Assembly: GCA_002335845.1 (NCBI GenBank)
Contig: DDCV01000126.1
Span: forward strand, 1-9,285
Length of the DNA stretch: 9,285 nucleotides
Reading direction: 5' to 3'
DNA from: Rickettsiales bacterium UBA1997
GTDB taxonomy: Bacteria; Pseudomonadota; Alphaproteobacteria; Rickettsiales; UBA1997
A program made the translations under genes and the position numbers. Below are positions 1 through 7,168 of this stretch, one piece after another. Positions within the stretch are counted from its first letter, which is position 1; the number at the start of each line of letters is the position of its first letter. Under the pieces are notes generated by a model. That model ran no database searches. It saw only the letters and a list, made by a program, of their open reading frames with translations, and was not told the DNA's origin.

Positions 1-186
1 CATGGCTCAACAAAGAAAGCTAAGTAAGCTCTAGTCAAGGCACATGCTCTTCTAAAGAATATATCTCAATACGCGGAGCAGTTGACTAAATTAGAAATAT
101 GGAGGCATATTCTAAGTGCTGCAATGCGCTTTTTTCTGAAAGGAAGATTGCTTAAGCCTCCGGCGAAAAAAATTGAGGTAGCTTGA
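1..186 (+). other. Short open reading stretch with internal stop; possible decayed gene end
   Basis: Frame 1 is open from the window edge, has a TAA at 25-27, and then stays open for 52 codons to a TGA at 184-186. The second part reads as a basic, helix-prone peptide (for example AEQLTKLEIWRHILSAAMRF) without a start codon near its beginning. One reading is the C-terminal end of a gene lying left of the window, with a nonsense codon at 25. The other is the true end of that gene at 25-27 followed by a chance open stretch. G+C is about 38% over 1-240, clearly above the neighbouring genes, which would fit foreign or mobile-element debris. I do not recognise the family, and a transposase remnant is only a guess. 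Positions 187-245, between this stretch and the ankyrin gene's stop codon, show nothing I can name. Confidence 0.25.
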
Positions 187-245
187 GATTAGAGATTTGA
201 GAAATTGTGCTGATATTTTGGGAAATTAGATTACTGGATGGGAGG

Positions 246-1754
246 CTAGGGGTCGTTTTTAGGTTTATCAATCAATATATTAACTATCTTTGTGTGACCA
301 CTTGCTGCGGCAAATATTAGAGGTGTGTAATTTTTACCACTCTTAGCATTAACATCGGCGCCTTTATCAATAAGTATCTTAGCTATCTCTGTGTGACCTT
401 TTACTGTGGCAAGCATCAGAGCTGTTTGATTATTATTATTATTATTATTATCCTTAGCATTAACATCGGCGCCTTTATTAGCTATCTTTGTGTGACCACT
501 TGCTGCGGCAAGTATTAAAGCTGTTTGATTATTATTATCCTTAGCATTAACATCGGCGCCTTTTTTAATCAGGATCTTAGCTATCTCTGTGTGACCATTT
601 AATGCGGCAAACATTAAAGGTGTTTGATTGTTATTATCCTTAGCATTAACATCGGCTCCTTTATCAATCAATATATTAACTATCTCTGTGTGACCATTTC
701 CTGCGGCAAGCATCAGAGCTGTTTGATTATTATTATCCTTAGCATTAACATCGGCGCCTTTATCAATAAGTATCTTAGCTATCTTTGTGTGACCACTTCC
801 TGCGGCAAATATTAGAGGTGTTTGATTGTTATTAGCCTTAGCATTAACATCGGCTCCTTTATCAATCAATATATTAACTATCTCTTTGTGACCCTTGATT
901 ACGGCACATATTAGAGGTGTTTGATTGTTATTACCCTTAACATTAACATCGACGCCTTTATCAATCAATATATTAACTATCTCTTTGTGACCATTTTCTG
1001 CGGCAATCCTTAGAGGTGTTTGATTATTATTATTAGCATTAACATCGGCGCCTTTATCAATAAGTATCTTAGCTATCTCTGTGTGACCACTTGCTGCGGC
1101 AAATATTAGAGGTGCTTGATTGTTATTATCCTTAGCATTAACATCGACTCCTTTATCAATCAATATATTAACTATCTCTGTGCGACCTTTTTCTGCGGCA
1201 ATCATTAGAGTTGTTTGATTATGATTATTATTAGCATTAACATCGGCGCCTTTTTTAATCAGGATCTTAGCTATCTCTGTGTGACCATTTAATGCGGCAA
1301 ACATTAAAGGTGTTTGATTGTTATTATCCTTAGCATTAACATCGGCTCCTTTATCAATAAGTATATTAACTATCTCTGTGTGACCTTTTACTGCGGCAAA
1401 TATTAGAGGTGTTGGACCATCTTTGATTCTAAAATCAAAATTAGCTCCCATTTTCAGCTGATACTCAACACCTTTAGTATCGCCATTAGTTGCAACTTCT
1501 AATAGCTTCTTACTTATTACATCATTATCTTTTTTTTTCGTGCCACAGTAAATATCTAAAAAAATATTCTGATACATATCTGCTGTTGGGAAGCCAAATT
1601 GATTGACTAGTGGCGAATTATTTTTTGTTATTTCATATCCAGATATTCTGCTGCTAGATGCCGAGGTAAAAAATGGCGATAATGAGGCCAATGAAAAAAG
1701 AGCGATTTTTCGATTGGTTGATGAAAAGAAAGGATAATTAGTAGTTTCTTTCAT
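246..1754 (-). CDS. Ankyrin-repeat protein, probably exported
   Basis: The product is 502 residues. Residues 14-35 look like a Sec-type signal peptide: N-R-K, then a hydrophobic IALFSLASLSPFF core, then a small-residue TSASSS cleavage region. Residues 36-82 have no recognised domain. A degenerate ankyrin unit spans about 83-113, followed by twelve clear units from residue 114 to 502. Their consensus is QTPLxFAAxxGHTEIxxILIDKGADVNAKDNNN, 33 residues long; unit 4 has 32, and the last ends after LIDK with a short KPKNDP tail. Ankyrin arrays bind other proteins, and in intracellular alphaproteobacteria such proteins are often effectors; that role here is inference. The finger loops are rich in asparagine. 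Unit 10 lacks the second-helix residues but carries extra asparagines. The ATG lies 34 bases from the -10 box of a good promoter, and the ribosome site is weak (a lone GAG about 11 bases upstream). The 111-base gap and own promoter suggest transcription independent of cobT. Confidence 0.93.
   Translation of the reverse strand: MKETTNYPFFSSTNRKIALFSLASLSPFFTSASSSRISGYEITKNNSPLVNQFGFPTADMYQNIFLDIYCGTKKKDNDVISKKLLEVATNGDTKGVEYQLKMGANFDFRIKDGPTPLIFAAVKGHTEIVNILIDKGADVNAKDNNNQTPLMFAALNGHTEIAKILIKKGADVNANNNHNQTTLMIAAEKGRTEIVNILIDKGVDVNAKDNNNQAPLIFAAASGHTEIAKILIDKGADVNANNNNQTPLRIAAENGHKEIVNILIDKGVDVNVKGNNNQTPLICAVIKGHKEIVNILIDKGADVNAKANNNQTPLIFAAGSGHTKIAKILIDKGADVNAKDNNNQTALMLAAGNGHTEIVNILIDKGADVNAKDNNNQTPLMFAALNGHTEIAKILIKKGADVNAKDNNNQTALILAAASGHTKIANKGADVNAKDNNNNNNNQTALMLATVKGHTEIAKILIDKGADVNAKSGKNYTPLIFAAASGHTKIVNILIDKPKNDP
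429..449 (+). repeat. (ATT)7 trinucleotide microsatellite in ankyrin gene
   Basis: Seven perfect ATT units (plus strand) encode seven successive asparagines at residues 436-442 of the ankyrin protein. Most other units have three codons here. Changes by whole triplets would lengthen or shorten the loop without shifting the frame. Confidence 0.9.
541..668. repeat. 128-bp perfect direct repeat, copy 1
   Basis: By eye this block is identical, base for base, to 1231-1358. It covers ankyrin unit 9 and the edge of unit 8. The copies are offset by 690 bp, which equals seven units of 99 bp minus the 3 bp missing from unit 4. Sequence differs at once on both sides. Confidence 0.85.
1231..1358. repeat. 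128-bp perfect direct repeat, copy 2
   Basis: Second copy of the block at 541-668, covering ankyrin unit 2 and the edge of unit 1. Perfect identity over more than one unit length suggests recent duplication or gene conversion and offers a substrate for an in-frame 690-bp deletion. Confidence 0.85.
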
Positions 1755-1787
1755 ATTGATAAACTCAATTTATATGTTTCGTATTGA

Positions 1788-1816
1788 ATCATATCTTAAA
1801 AATTGAATTGTTGCAA
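1788..1816 (-). promoter_or_regulatory. Sigma70-type promoter of the ankyrin gene
   Basis: On the minus strand TTGCAA (1816-1811, four of six matches to TTGACA) is followed after exactly 17 bases by TATGAT (1793-1788, five of six matches to TATAAT). The expected start of transcription is near 1781, giving a leader of roughly 27 bases before the ATG at 1754. This is the best promoter match I found in the window. Confidence 0.6.
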
Positions 1817-1865
1817 CTTATTATTTTAATATTGACATTTTAAAATATCATAAATTATCAATTTT

Positions 1866-3680
1866 TTATAAAAACTGCAAAACCTTATCCATCATAACAT
1901 CACCTATTTCGCTAACATCTTTTATTGAAATCGAATTTTTATAAAATCTATCACTAGAATAGCCAATAGCGATTGACGCTAGCTCGATATCTTTTCTTTT
2001 ATCGATATTTTCTACCACATTTTGTAGATGATTTAATAAAATATCTTTATCATTAGTTGAGTTTGTTGAATCATCTATTGGATTACCATCAGAAATAATC
2101 AATAATATTTTACGCTTTTCTGATCTTTGATTTAGTCTTTTTATGGCGAATAAAATTGCTTCACCATCGATATTTTCTTTTAAAATACCTTCTTTGAGCA
2201 TTAAAGCTAGGTTGTTTTTTACTGATTTAAGGCTTTGCTTAAAATCTTTATAGATTATGTGGCGCAATTCATTTAAGCGACCTGGGTTTTTTGGCTTACC
2301 GCCCTCTTGCCATAGTATACGGGCACGACCACCCTTCCAATCTCTAGTAGTGTAGCCAATAATCTCACTCTTTATAAAAAATTTTTCTAAAATTTCAGCC
2401 AAAATCTGACAAGCCAAAGCGCTCATAATAATTGGCTTGCCGCGCATAGATCCTGAATTATCAAGCAAAATAGTTACTGCCACATTATTGGCGCTGCAAA
2501 ATCTTTTATCTATTAAGATATTATTAACCAATGGATTAACAATAAGTTGTGTTAATTTTTTACGATTCAAAATTCCTGAACTGGCTCCCATTTCTAAAAA
2601 ATAGTCTTTTTTAGACAAAAGCTTCTTTTTTAACTTAATTTCAATACTTCTGGAGATTTGCTTTAGATCGCAAAACTTTTTATCAAGTTGATCTCTTAGT
2701 TTTTGCAACTCCTCTTTTTTAATAATTTTTTGCGGTTGCAAAATTTCATCAAATCTCGTGGTAAATATTTTGTAAGGATCTATAAATTTAAGTTTATGGT
2801 AATCATTTTGTAATTTAATTGCTGGCGGAGACTGAATTTTTTTTGATAAAGACTCAGTTTTTTTAGCATCTTCTAAATATTTTTTCTGTTCTTGCGCTAC
2901 TTCTGGTGATTTTTTGGGTAAATTATCAACATCTTCTTCAGATAATATTAGCTTTTCTTCCTTATAATCTGCGATATTTTGCTGATTTTGCTGTGAATTA
3001 TTATTTTCATCTTTTTTTTGCTGCTCTTGCTGATTTTTCTCATCATTTAATTCATCCCCATCATCCTCTTCTTGCTGCAAAATATCGATAATATTTGCTA
3101 CCTCAGCAAAAAATCTTTTTTGATCTCCTAAAAATTGTAATAAATCAATAATTTTTCTAACTAACTCACTATCAAGACTGCTTTTAATCAAGCCCAAAGA
3201 ATATTTGATATTTTGCAATAATATTTGTGAAAAATAGGCATCAAACAATATAAGTGCTATTATATCAAGCTTGGTTGCACTTTCAAAATCTTCACTAATT
3301 TTTTGTGAAATATTTTTAGCAAAGCCAAGATATCTATTTGATCCTAACAGAATAACTCTAATTTTTTCAAATTGATTATGTAGATAAGGATTTTTTGAAT
3401 TAATAATCTCTTTATTGTGCCAATCAATATCACAAAATAAATAATAGCAGCAGCATAAATCAATGATACTGCGGTGATCTGCTATTGATTTTTCAATTGC
3501 AATTTCATCGCTTAAAAAAATATCAGGAATAATAAATTGATTAAATCCTACTAAATTTTGATCCCAGGGAAAAAAATTGAACTGTATTTGCGCATCGAAG
3601 CTAAATGAAAAAGAGTTGTCGCCTATTATTGAATATAGAGTTTTTTTTAAATTATCCTCTGCGCATTTCCTTTTATTCAC
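1866..3680 (-). CDS. cobT: CobT-like cobaltochelatase subunit with VWA domain
   Basis: The 604-residue product has the full layout of alphaproteobacterial CobT (usually a little over 600 residues). It has a helical N-terminal domain (about 1-200), a low-complexity acidic, Gln/Asn-rich linker (about 203-260) and a C-terminal domain starting at YKIFTTRFDEIL, ending in a von Willebrand A domain. The metal-site motif DNSGSMRG (D407, S409, S411) is intact, as are the family signatures GYTTRDWKGG, NPGRLNELRHIIYK, KENIDGEA and SDGNPIDDS (D531). In the known system CobT works with the AAA+ ATPase CobS and with CobN to insert cobalt into hydrogenobyrinate diamide. Neither partner nor any cobalamin gene is in the window, so the actual substrate is open. 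The start is GTG, the first possible start after an in-frame TAA two codons upstream; the N-terminus aligns with the family there. No clear Shine-Dalgarno is visible. The 44-base gap after the upstream prepilin gene allows cotranscription. Confidence 0.9.
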   Translation of the reverse strand: MNKRKCAEDNLKKTLYSIIGDNSFSFSFDAQIQFNFFPWDQNLVGFNQFIIPDIFLSDEIAIEKSIADHRSIIDLCCCYYLFCDIDWHNKEIINSKNPYLHNQFEKIRVILLGSNRYLGFAKNISQKISEDFESATKLDIIALILFDAYFSQILLQNIKYSLGLIKSSLDSELVRKIIDLLQFLGDQKRFFAEVANIIDILQQEEDDGDELNDEKNQQEQQKKDENNNSQQNQQNIADYKEEKLILSEEDVDNLPKKSPEVAQEQKKYLEDAKKTESLSKKIQSPPAIKLQNDYHKLKFIDPYKIFTTRFDEILQPQKIIKKEELQKLRDQLDKKFCDLKQISRSIEIKLKKKLLSKKDYFLEMGASSGILNRKKLTQLIVNPLVNNILIDKRFCSANNVAVTILLDNSGSMRGKPIIMSALACQILAEILEKFFIKSEIIGYTTRDWKGGRARILWQEGGKPKNPGRLNELRHIIYKDFKQSLKSVKNNLALMLKEGILKENIDGEAILFAIKRLNQRSEKRKILLIISDGNPIDDSTNSTNDKDILLNHLQNVVENIDKRKDIELASIAIGYSSDRFYKNSISIKDVSEIGDVMMDKVLQFL

Positions 3681-3724
3681 AAATATTTAAAAACCATATA
3701 TTAAAAGGTGGGTCTTGGCATAAA

Positions 3725-4597
3725 TTACTCAGCAAGAGTAATTCCCCATTTTTGACCCAAATATTGCTCAATAATACTAACTTCTTTGGAAGATAGCGCC
3801 TCTTTAAAAATTATCATCTCACCCAAAAATCCTAGAAGCGGTTGCCCAATAATAAAGCTAGCACTTCCGGAAACGCCTCTAGTAAAGCCATTACCATTTA
3901 TAATCTCTTTACCATTTACCCTGACATAACTATTGCCAATATTAACATTTCTAAACAAGGTAGTTAAGGATGTTTTGCCAGTTAGGCTGTCTGGAGCCAC
4001 AACTGTTTGCCTAGAGTTGCTAGGACAGCAAGCGCCGAAGTCAAAATAAATATTGTTACTAGAATGAGGAATGGCAGCAATGATTCTATTACTACCATTA
4101 GCCCATTTTGGCGTATAAGAGCTGCCAAATAATTTTTGCACAACAAATATAGTTATTTCTCTGCCATTTTTGGTAAAGCTATTAATATTCATTGACCTAG
4201 ATAGAAATCTTTGATTGCCACTGCTGTTATTAGTAAAATAAATTGCTGGCAAGCCATTTATGGCACTTTTATCATAAAGTGGCTTAATTGCATCTGAACC
4301 TTGAGATAAATTTAGTGGCGTTGTGGCGCTTGGGTTTAAATCATAGAGATTGGTTATTTTGCCACCATCGATAATTTCATCGCTATCAAAGCTCTCCGAT
4401 TGAGTAGAGTCGTACCACATGGCCATATTATCAATTCTAGCAATTTGTGGGTGATAAAAATTATCAACCCTTGCAGCCGCACTGAGCTTTGCTTTTGCGT
4501 ATAGTCCGCGACCTTTTGTTATGCCGGCAACAAGGACTCCTATTATCAATATAACTATTGATAGCTCTATTAAGGAAAATGCTTTGTGTTTTGTCAT
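3725..4597 (-). CDS. Prepilin-like protein with LamG/concanavalin-like domain
   Basis: The 290-residue product begins with a class III (type IV pilin) signal: a six-residue basic leader MTKHKA, then FSLIEL with the conserved Glu at position 5 of the mature form, then a hydrophobic helix to about residue 27. Residue -1 is Ala rather than the usual Gly, which some prepilin-like proteins share. The rest does not look like a standard major pilin. From about W61 it matches the pattern of LamG/concanavalin A-like jelly-roll domains (MWYDS..., then INGLPAIYF at 113-121, IFVVQ, YVRVNGKEI, GEMIIFKEALSSKEVSIIEQYLGQKW). This suggests a membrane-anchored or pseudopilus-tip surface protein that binds sugars or protein. 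C190-C191 are the only cysteines, and they are adjacent. No peptidase, ATPase or secretin gene is nearby. The ATG start is fixed by the leader; the ribosome site is weak. Family assignment is firm for the N-terminus and moderate for the C-terminus. Confidence 0.82.
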   Translation of the reverse strand: MTKHKAFSLIELSIVILIIGVLVAGITKGRGLYAKAKLSAAARVDNFYHPQIARIDNMAMWYDSTQSESFDSDEIIDGGKITNLYDLNPSATTPLNLSQGSDAIKPLYDKSAINGLPAIYFTNNSSGNQRFLSRSMNINSFTKNGREITIFVVQKLFGSSYTPKWANGSNRIIAAIPHSSNNIYFDFGACCPSNSRQTVVAPDSLTGKTSLTTLFRNVNIGNSYVRVNGKEIINGNGFTRGVSGSASFIIGQPLLGFLGEMIIFKEALSSKEVSIIEQYLGQKWGITLAE

Positions 4598-4648
4598 GAT
4601 TTATTTGGTGCAAGTTTTGAATTGATAGATTTACTTAATAACAGCATA

Positions 4649-5764
4649 TTAATTTACAATTATTTTGACTAACTCTCTTTGAAAATCCCTAATAATTCCT
4701 AATTCATGAATTGCTGAAAATGTTATTCTTAATCTGTCTTTGTTTTTTTCAACAGTTGGCGACCTGATGGCGGATATTAAATAGCCTTTTTCTTCAATTT
4801 TTTGAGCAATTTCTAGAGTTTTTTTGCTATCACCAATAATTATTGGTATAATAGCTGATTGCGGTTTTGGCAAATTCATTAAATCACAAAAAAATTCCGC
4901 ATTTCTTAAAGCATTTTGACCCAAATCGCCTTTTTGTAGTAATTCTAGAGATTTGATTGCAGATGCTAAAATTGCAGGTGGCAATGCTGTGGAATAGATT
5001 AATGATTTTGAAAAATTGCGTAAATAATCTATTAAAATATTATCACCAGCAATATAGCCGCCCAAAGCTCCAAGAGACTTGGAAAGTGTTCCCATTTTCA
5101 AGAAATTAGGTTCTGCTGCCGGCTTTTCATCAATTCCTAAATCGTGAGCGTAATCGATTAATAATAGGCTATTGAATTTTTGCGATAATTCTAGCAATTC
5201 ATCAACTTTACCCAAATCGCCATCCATTGAAAACACGCTCTCGGAAATAATAAGGCATTTTTTATATTTTGATCTATTTTCTTGCAAAATTTTTTGACAA
5301 TGAACCATATCATTATGCTTAAAGCGCAGCATTTTGGCGCCTGATAATTTTATACCATCAATTAAACAAGAATGGATCAAGCGATCAGTAATCACCAAAT
5401 CATATTTATCTATTAAAGCTGGAATCACTCCTATTGCACAAGCATATCCCGAAGAAAATATCAATGAATCATCAGCATTTTTAAAATTAGCTAATTCATT
5501 TTCTAAGATTGCATAAAGTGAATTATTGCCCGATATAAATCTTGAAGCAGTTGCGCCCACGCCAAATTTTTCTATTACATCTATCGCTACTTTCTTTACT
5601 TCGTGATTTTGCGCTAAACCTAGATAATCATTAGAGCAAAATGATATTAACTGACGGCCATTTTTTTTGATATTAATCTGCGATAAAATCTCAAAATCAT
5701 GTAAATCACGATAAAGATTTTGTGATTTTTTATCTTTAATAGCGCTTTTATAGTGAGATAGCAT
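4649..5764 (-). CDS. bioF: 8-amino-7-oxononanoate synthase-like PLP enzyme (BioF)
   Basis: This 371-residue alpha-oxoamine synthase would condense pimeloyl-ACP/CoA with L-alanine to give 8-amino-7-oxononanoate, the first ring-building step of biotin synthesis, in the cytosol. FCSNDYLGLA (42-51), GATASRFISGN (70-80) and the SVFSMDGD motif (S179) resemble BioF more than 5-aminolevulinate synthase or 2-amino-3-ketobutyrate ligase. H131 (stacks on the cofactor), D204 and H207 (bind the ring), T226 and the Schiff-base lysine K229 in GTLSKSLG are all present. The oddity is between H207 and K229: the usual H-(G/S)-x-G-xxG-xxGRG loop is replaced by a shorter DLGIDEKPAAEP stretch, about seven residues shorter than in E. 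coli BioF, and the second residue of DxAH is Tyr. Function is therefore likely but not certain. It starts 12 bases after the der stop codon with no obvious Shine-Dalgarno, consistent with translational coupling. No other biotin gene is nearby. Confidence 0.85.
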   Translation of the reverse strand: MLSHYKSAIKDKKSQNLYRDLHDFEILSQINIKKNGRQLISFCSNDYLGLAQNHEVKKVAIDVIEKFGVGATASRFISGNNSLYAILENELANFKNADDSLIFSSGYACAIGVIPALIDKYDLVITDRLIHSCLIDGIKLSGAKMLRFKHNDMVHCQKILQENRSKYKKCLIISESVFSMDGDLGKVDELLELSQKFNSLLLIDYAHDLGIDEKPAAEPNFLKMGTLSKSLGALGGYIAGDNILIDYLRNFSKSLIYSTALPPAILASAIKSLELLQKGDLGQNALRNAEFFCDLMNLPKPQSAIIPIIIGDSKKTLEIAQKIEEKGYLISAIRSPTVEKNKDRLRITFSAIHELGIIRDFQRELVKIIVN

Positions 5765-5776
5765 AAAAAACTATTA

Positions 5777-7165
5777 TCATTTTTTCTTATGAGTTTTTTT
5801 AGAAAAAGTTTTTTCTTTTCTGCCCTCATAAGGATTTTCACTTTTTCTAATATAGATGCGAATATTGGTTAAATTAAGATCAAAACTTTGTCGCAAATTA
5901 TTAAGCAAATATCTGCTATAAGATCCAGATACAGCCTTGATGTAATTGGTAAAGATTACAAAAGTTGGGGGGCGTTTTTTTATTTGAGTGATATATTTTA
6001 ATTTAACTTCTTTGCCTTTATAGAGAGGTGGTTTGTGGTTTATAACTGCCATTTCGAGCCACTCATTTAGTTTTCTTGTTGGAATTTGCTGCTGCCATTG
6101 CTCATAGGTTTTTAAGACAAAATCTAGAGTTTTCTCGACATTATAGCCTGATTGCGCCGATATTCCTAAAATTGCTCCACCAGCTACTTCTGGTAACAAT
6201 CCTTGTATTTGTTGACGCACTTGCTTCATAAAAACTTCCTTGTCACCTTTTATTTGGTCAATTTTATTGATGGCAAAAATTAAACCACGCCCCTCTTTTA
6301 AAACTTCATTTGCTAAAGCTACATCTTGATGATCGAGCAAAGAGTTGCAATCAATCAACAATACCACCAATTGGGCAAATCTAATTGAGTGAAAGCTGTC
6401 AGATACCGAGAAGCTTTCTAGATTGCCTTTAATATTAGATTTTTTTCTTATTCCGGCAGTGTCGATAAAGCGAATTTTGTTATTTTTATAAACATAATCA
6501 ATAGCGATTGAGTCACGAGTTATTCCAGCTTCTGGGCCCGTGATAAGACGATCCTTATCTAATATTTTATTGATTAAAGTTGATTTTCCAGCATTTGGGC
6601 GGCCAATAATAGCAATTTGTAAATCTGGCTTTTGATCTGCATTCAATAATTCAGCAAAATCTTGCTCATATTTTTCAATCTCAGGCGACAAAATGCTGTA
6701 TAAAACATCAAAACCCAATTTATGTTCAGCAGAAATTGCTATTGGCTTATCGAAGCCCAAGCGATAATATTCTTTACCAAATAATTCTTCGTTAAAGTTT
6801 TCACATTTATTGGCAATCAAAATAGTTTTTTTGCCAATTTTTTTAAGAATCTTAGAGAATTTTAAATCATCACTCGTAACGCCATTTTTGCCATCAACAA
6901 TAAATAAACAAAGATTGGCATCGTCAACGGCAATCATAGTTTGCTCAACCATTCTTTGACTTAAAATATTATCACTGATTTCATTTTCTAATCCAGCAGT
7001 ATCAATTACCTTGAACTCTAAGTCAGATAAAAATCCTTTTGCCTCTTTGCGATCGCGCGTTACTCCGGGAGTATCATCGACAATGGCAAATTTTTTACCA
7101 ACCAATTTATTAAAAAGAGTCGACTTTCCAACATTAGGTCGACCAATTATGGCAATTTTAAACAT
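5777..7165 (-). CDS. der: Ribosome-assembly GTPase Der (EngA)
   Basis: The 462-residue product has the diagnostic tandem GTPase layout of Der, which acts in maturation of the 50S ribosomal subunit. Domain 1 has GRPNVGKS (8-15), DTPGVTRD, DTAG and NKCE. Domain 2 has GRPNAGKS (188-195), GPEAGITRD, DTAGIRKK and NKID (300-303). A KH-like C-terminal domain follows, ending in a very basic tail (EGRKEKTFSKKTHKKK). The first G4 motif is NKCE rather than NKxD, a substitution I associate with alphaproteobacterial Der, so it is probably lineage-typical rather than damage. The ATG is three bases after the trpC stop codon, so translation is very probably coupled to trpC. No separate ribosome site is visible. 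The gene is essential in bacteria tested. Length and both domains are complete. Confidence 0.97.
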   Translation of the reverse strand: MFKIAIIGRPNVGKSTLFNKLVGKKFAIVDDTPGVTRDRKEAKGFLSDLEFKVIDTAGLENEISDNILSQRMVEQTMIAVDDANLCLFIVDGKNGVTSDDLKFSKILKKIGKKTILIANKCENFNEELFGKEYYRLGFDKPIAISAEHKLGFDVLYSILSPEIEKYEQDFAELLNADQKPDLQIAIIGRPNAGKSTLINKILDKDRLITGPEAGITRDSIAIDYVYKNNKIRFIDTAGIRKKSNIKGNLESFSVSDSFHSIRFAQLVVLLIDCNSLLDHQDVALANEVLKEGRGLIFAINKIDQIKGDKEVFMKQVRQQIQGLLPEVAGGAILGISAQSGYNVEKTLDFVLKTYEQWQQQIPTRKLNEWLEMAVINHKPPLYKGKEVKLKYITQIKKRPPTFVIFTNYIKAVSGSYSRYLLNNLRQSFDLNLTNIRIYIRKSENPYEGRKEKTFSKKTHKKK

Positions 7166-7168
7166 GTT

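Larger units (their letters stand above)
249..1415 (-). repeat. Tandem ~99-bp ankyrin-coding repeats
   Basis: Twelve tandem units of 99 bp encode the ankyrin units; one unit is 96 bp and the terminal one is partial. The units are highly similar at DNA level, not only in protein. Two subtypes occur, reading IVNILIDKG or IAKILI(D/K)KG. In protein order they run V-A-V-A-V-V-A-V-A-A(deleted)-A-V. This partly alternating order implies that pairs of units, as well as single units, have been duplicated or converted. Confidence 0.9.

Noticed and set aside
624..815. Plus-strand open frame of 63 codons
   Set aside because: It is the antisense shadow of the ankyrin repeats; its periodic peptide simply mirrors the 99-bp units.
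249..1415. Regular ~99-bp repeats considered as a CRISPR or non-coding repeat array
   Set aside because: There are no unique spacers; the repeats are continuous, in frame and encode the ankyrin consensus.
1833..1848. GACATTTTAAAATATC near-palindrome downstream of cobT
   Set aside because: It has no loop, contains one mismatch and is A/T-rich; too weak to call an operator or terminator.
4636..4653. Inverted repeat TTAATA/TATTAA at the bioF stop codon
   Set aside because: A six-base, A/T-only stem with no T-run is too weak for a terminator and expected by chance here.
4649..5764. 5-aminolevulinate synthase (hemA) because of the nearby hemB
   Set aside because: The SRFISGN, HSCLIDG and GTLSKSLGALGGY signatures favour BioF, and hemB is on the other strand.
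6770..6830. Der first G4 motif NKCE instead of NKxD
   Set aside because: To my knowledge this variation is common in alphaproteobacterial Der, so it is not counted as novel.
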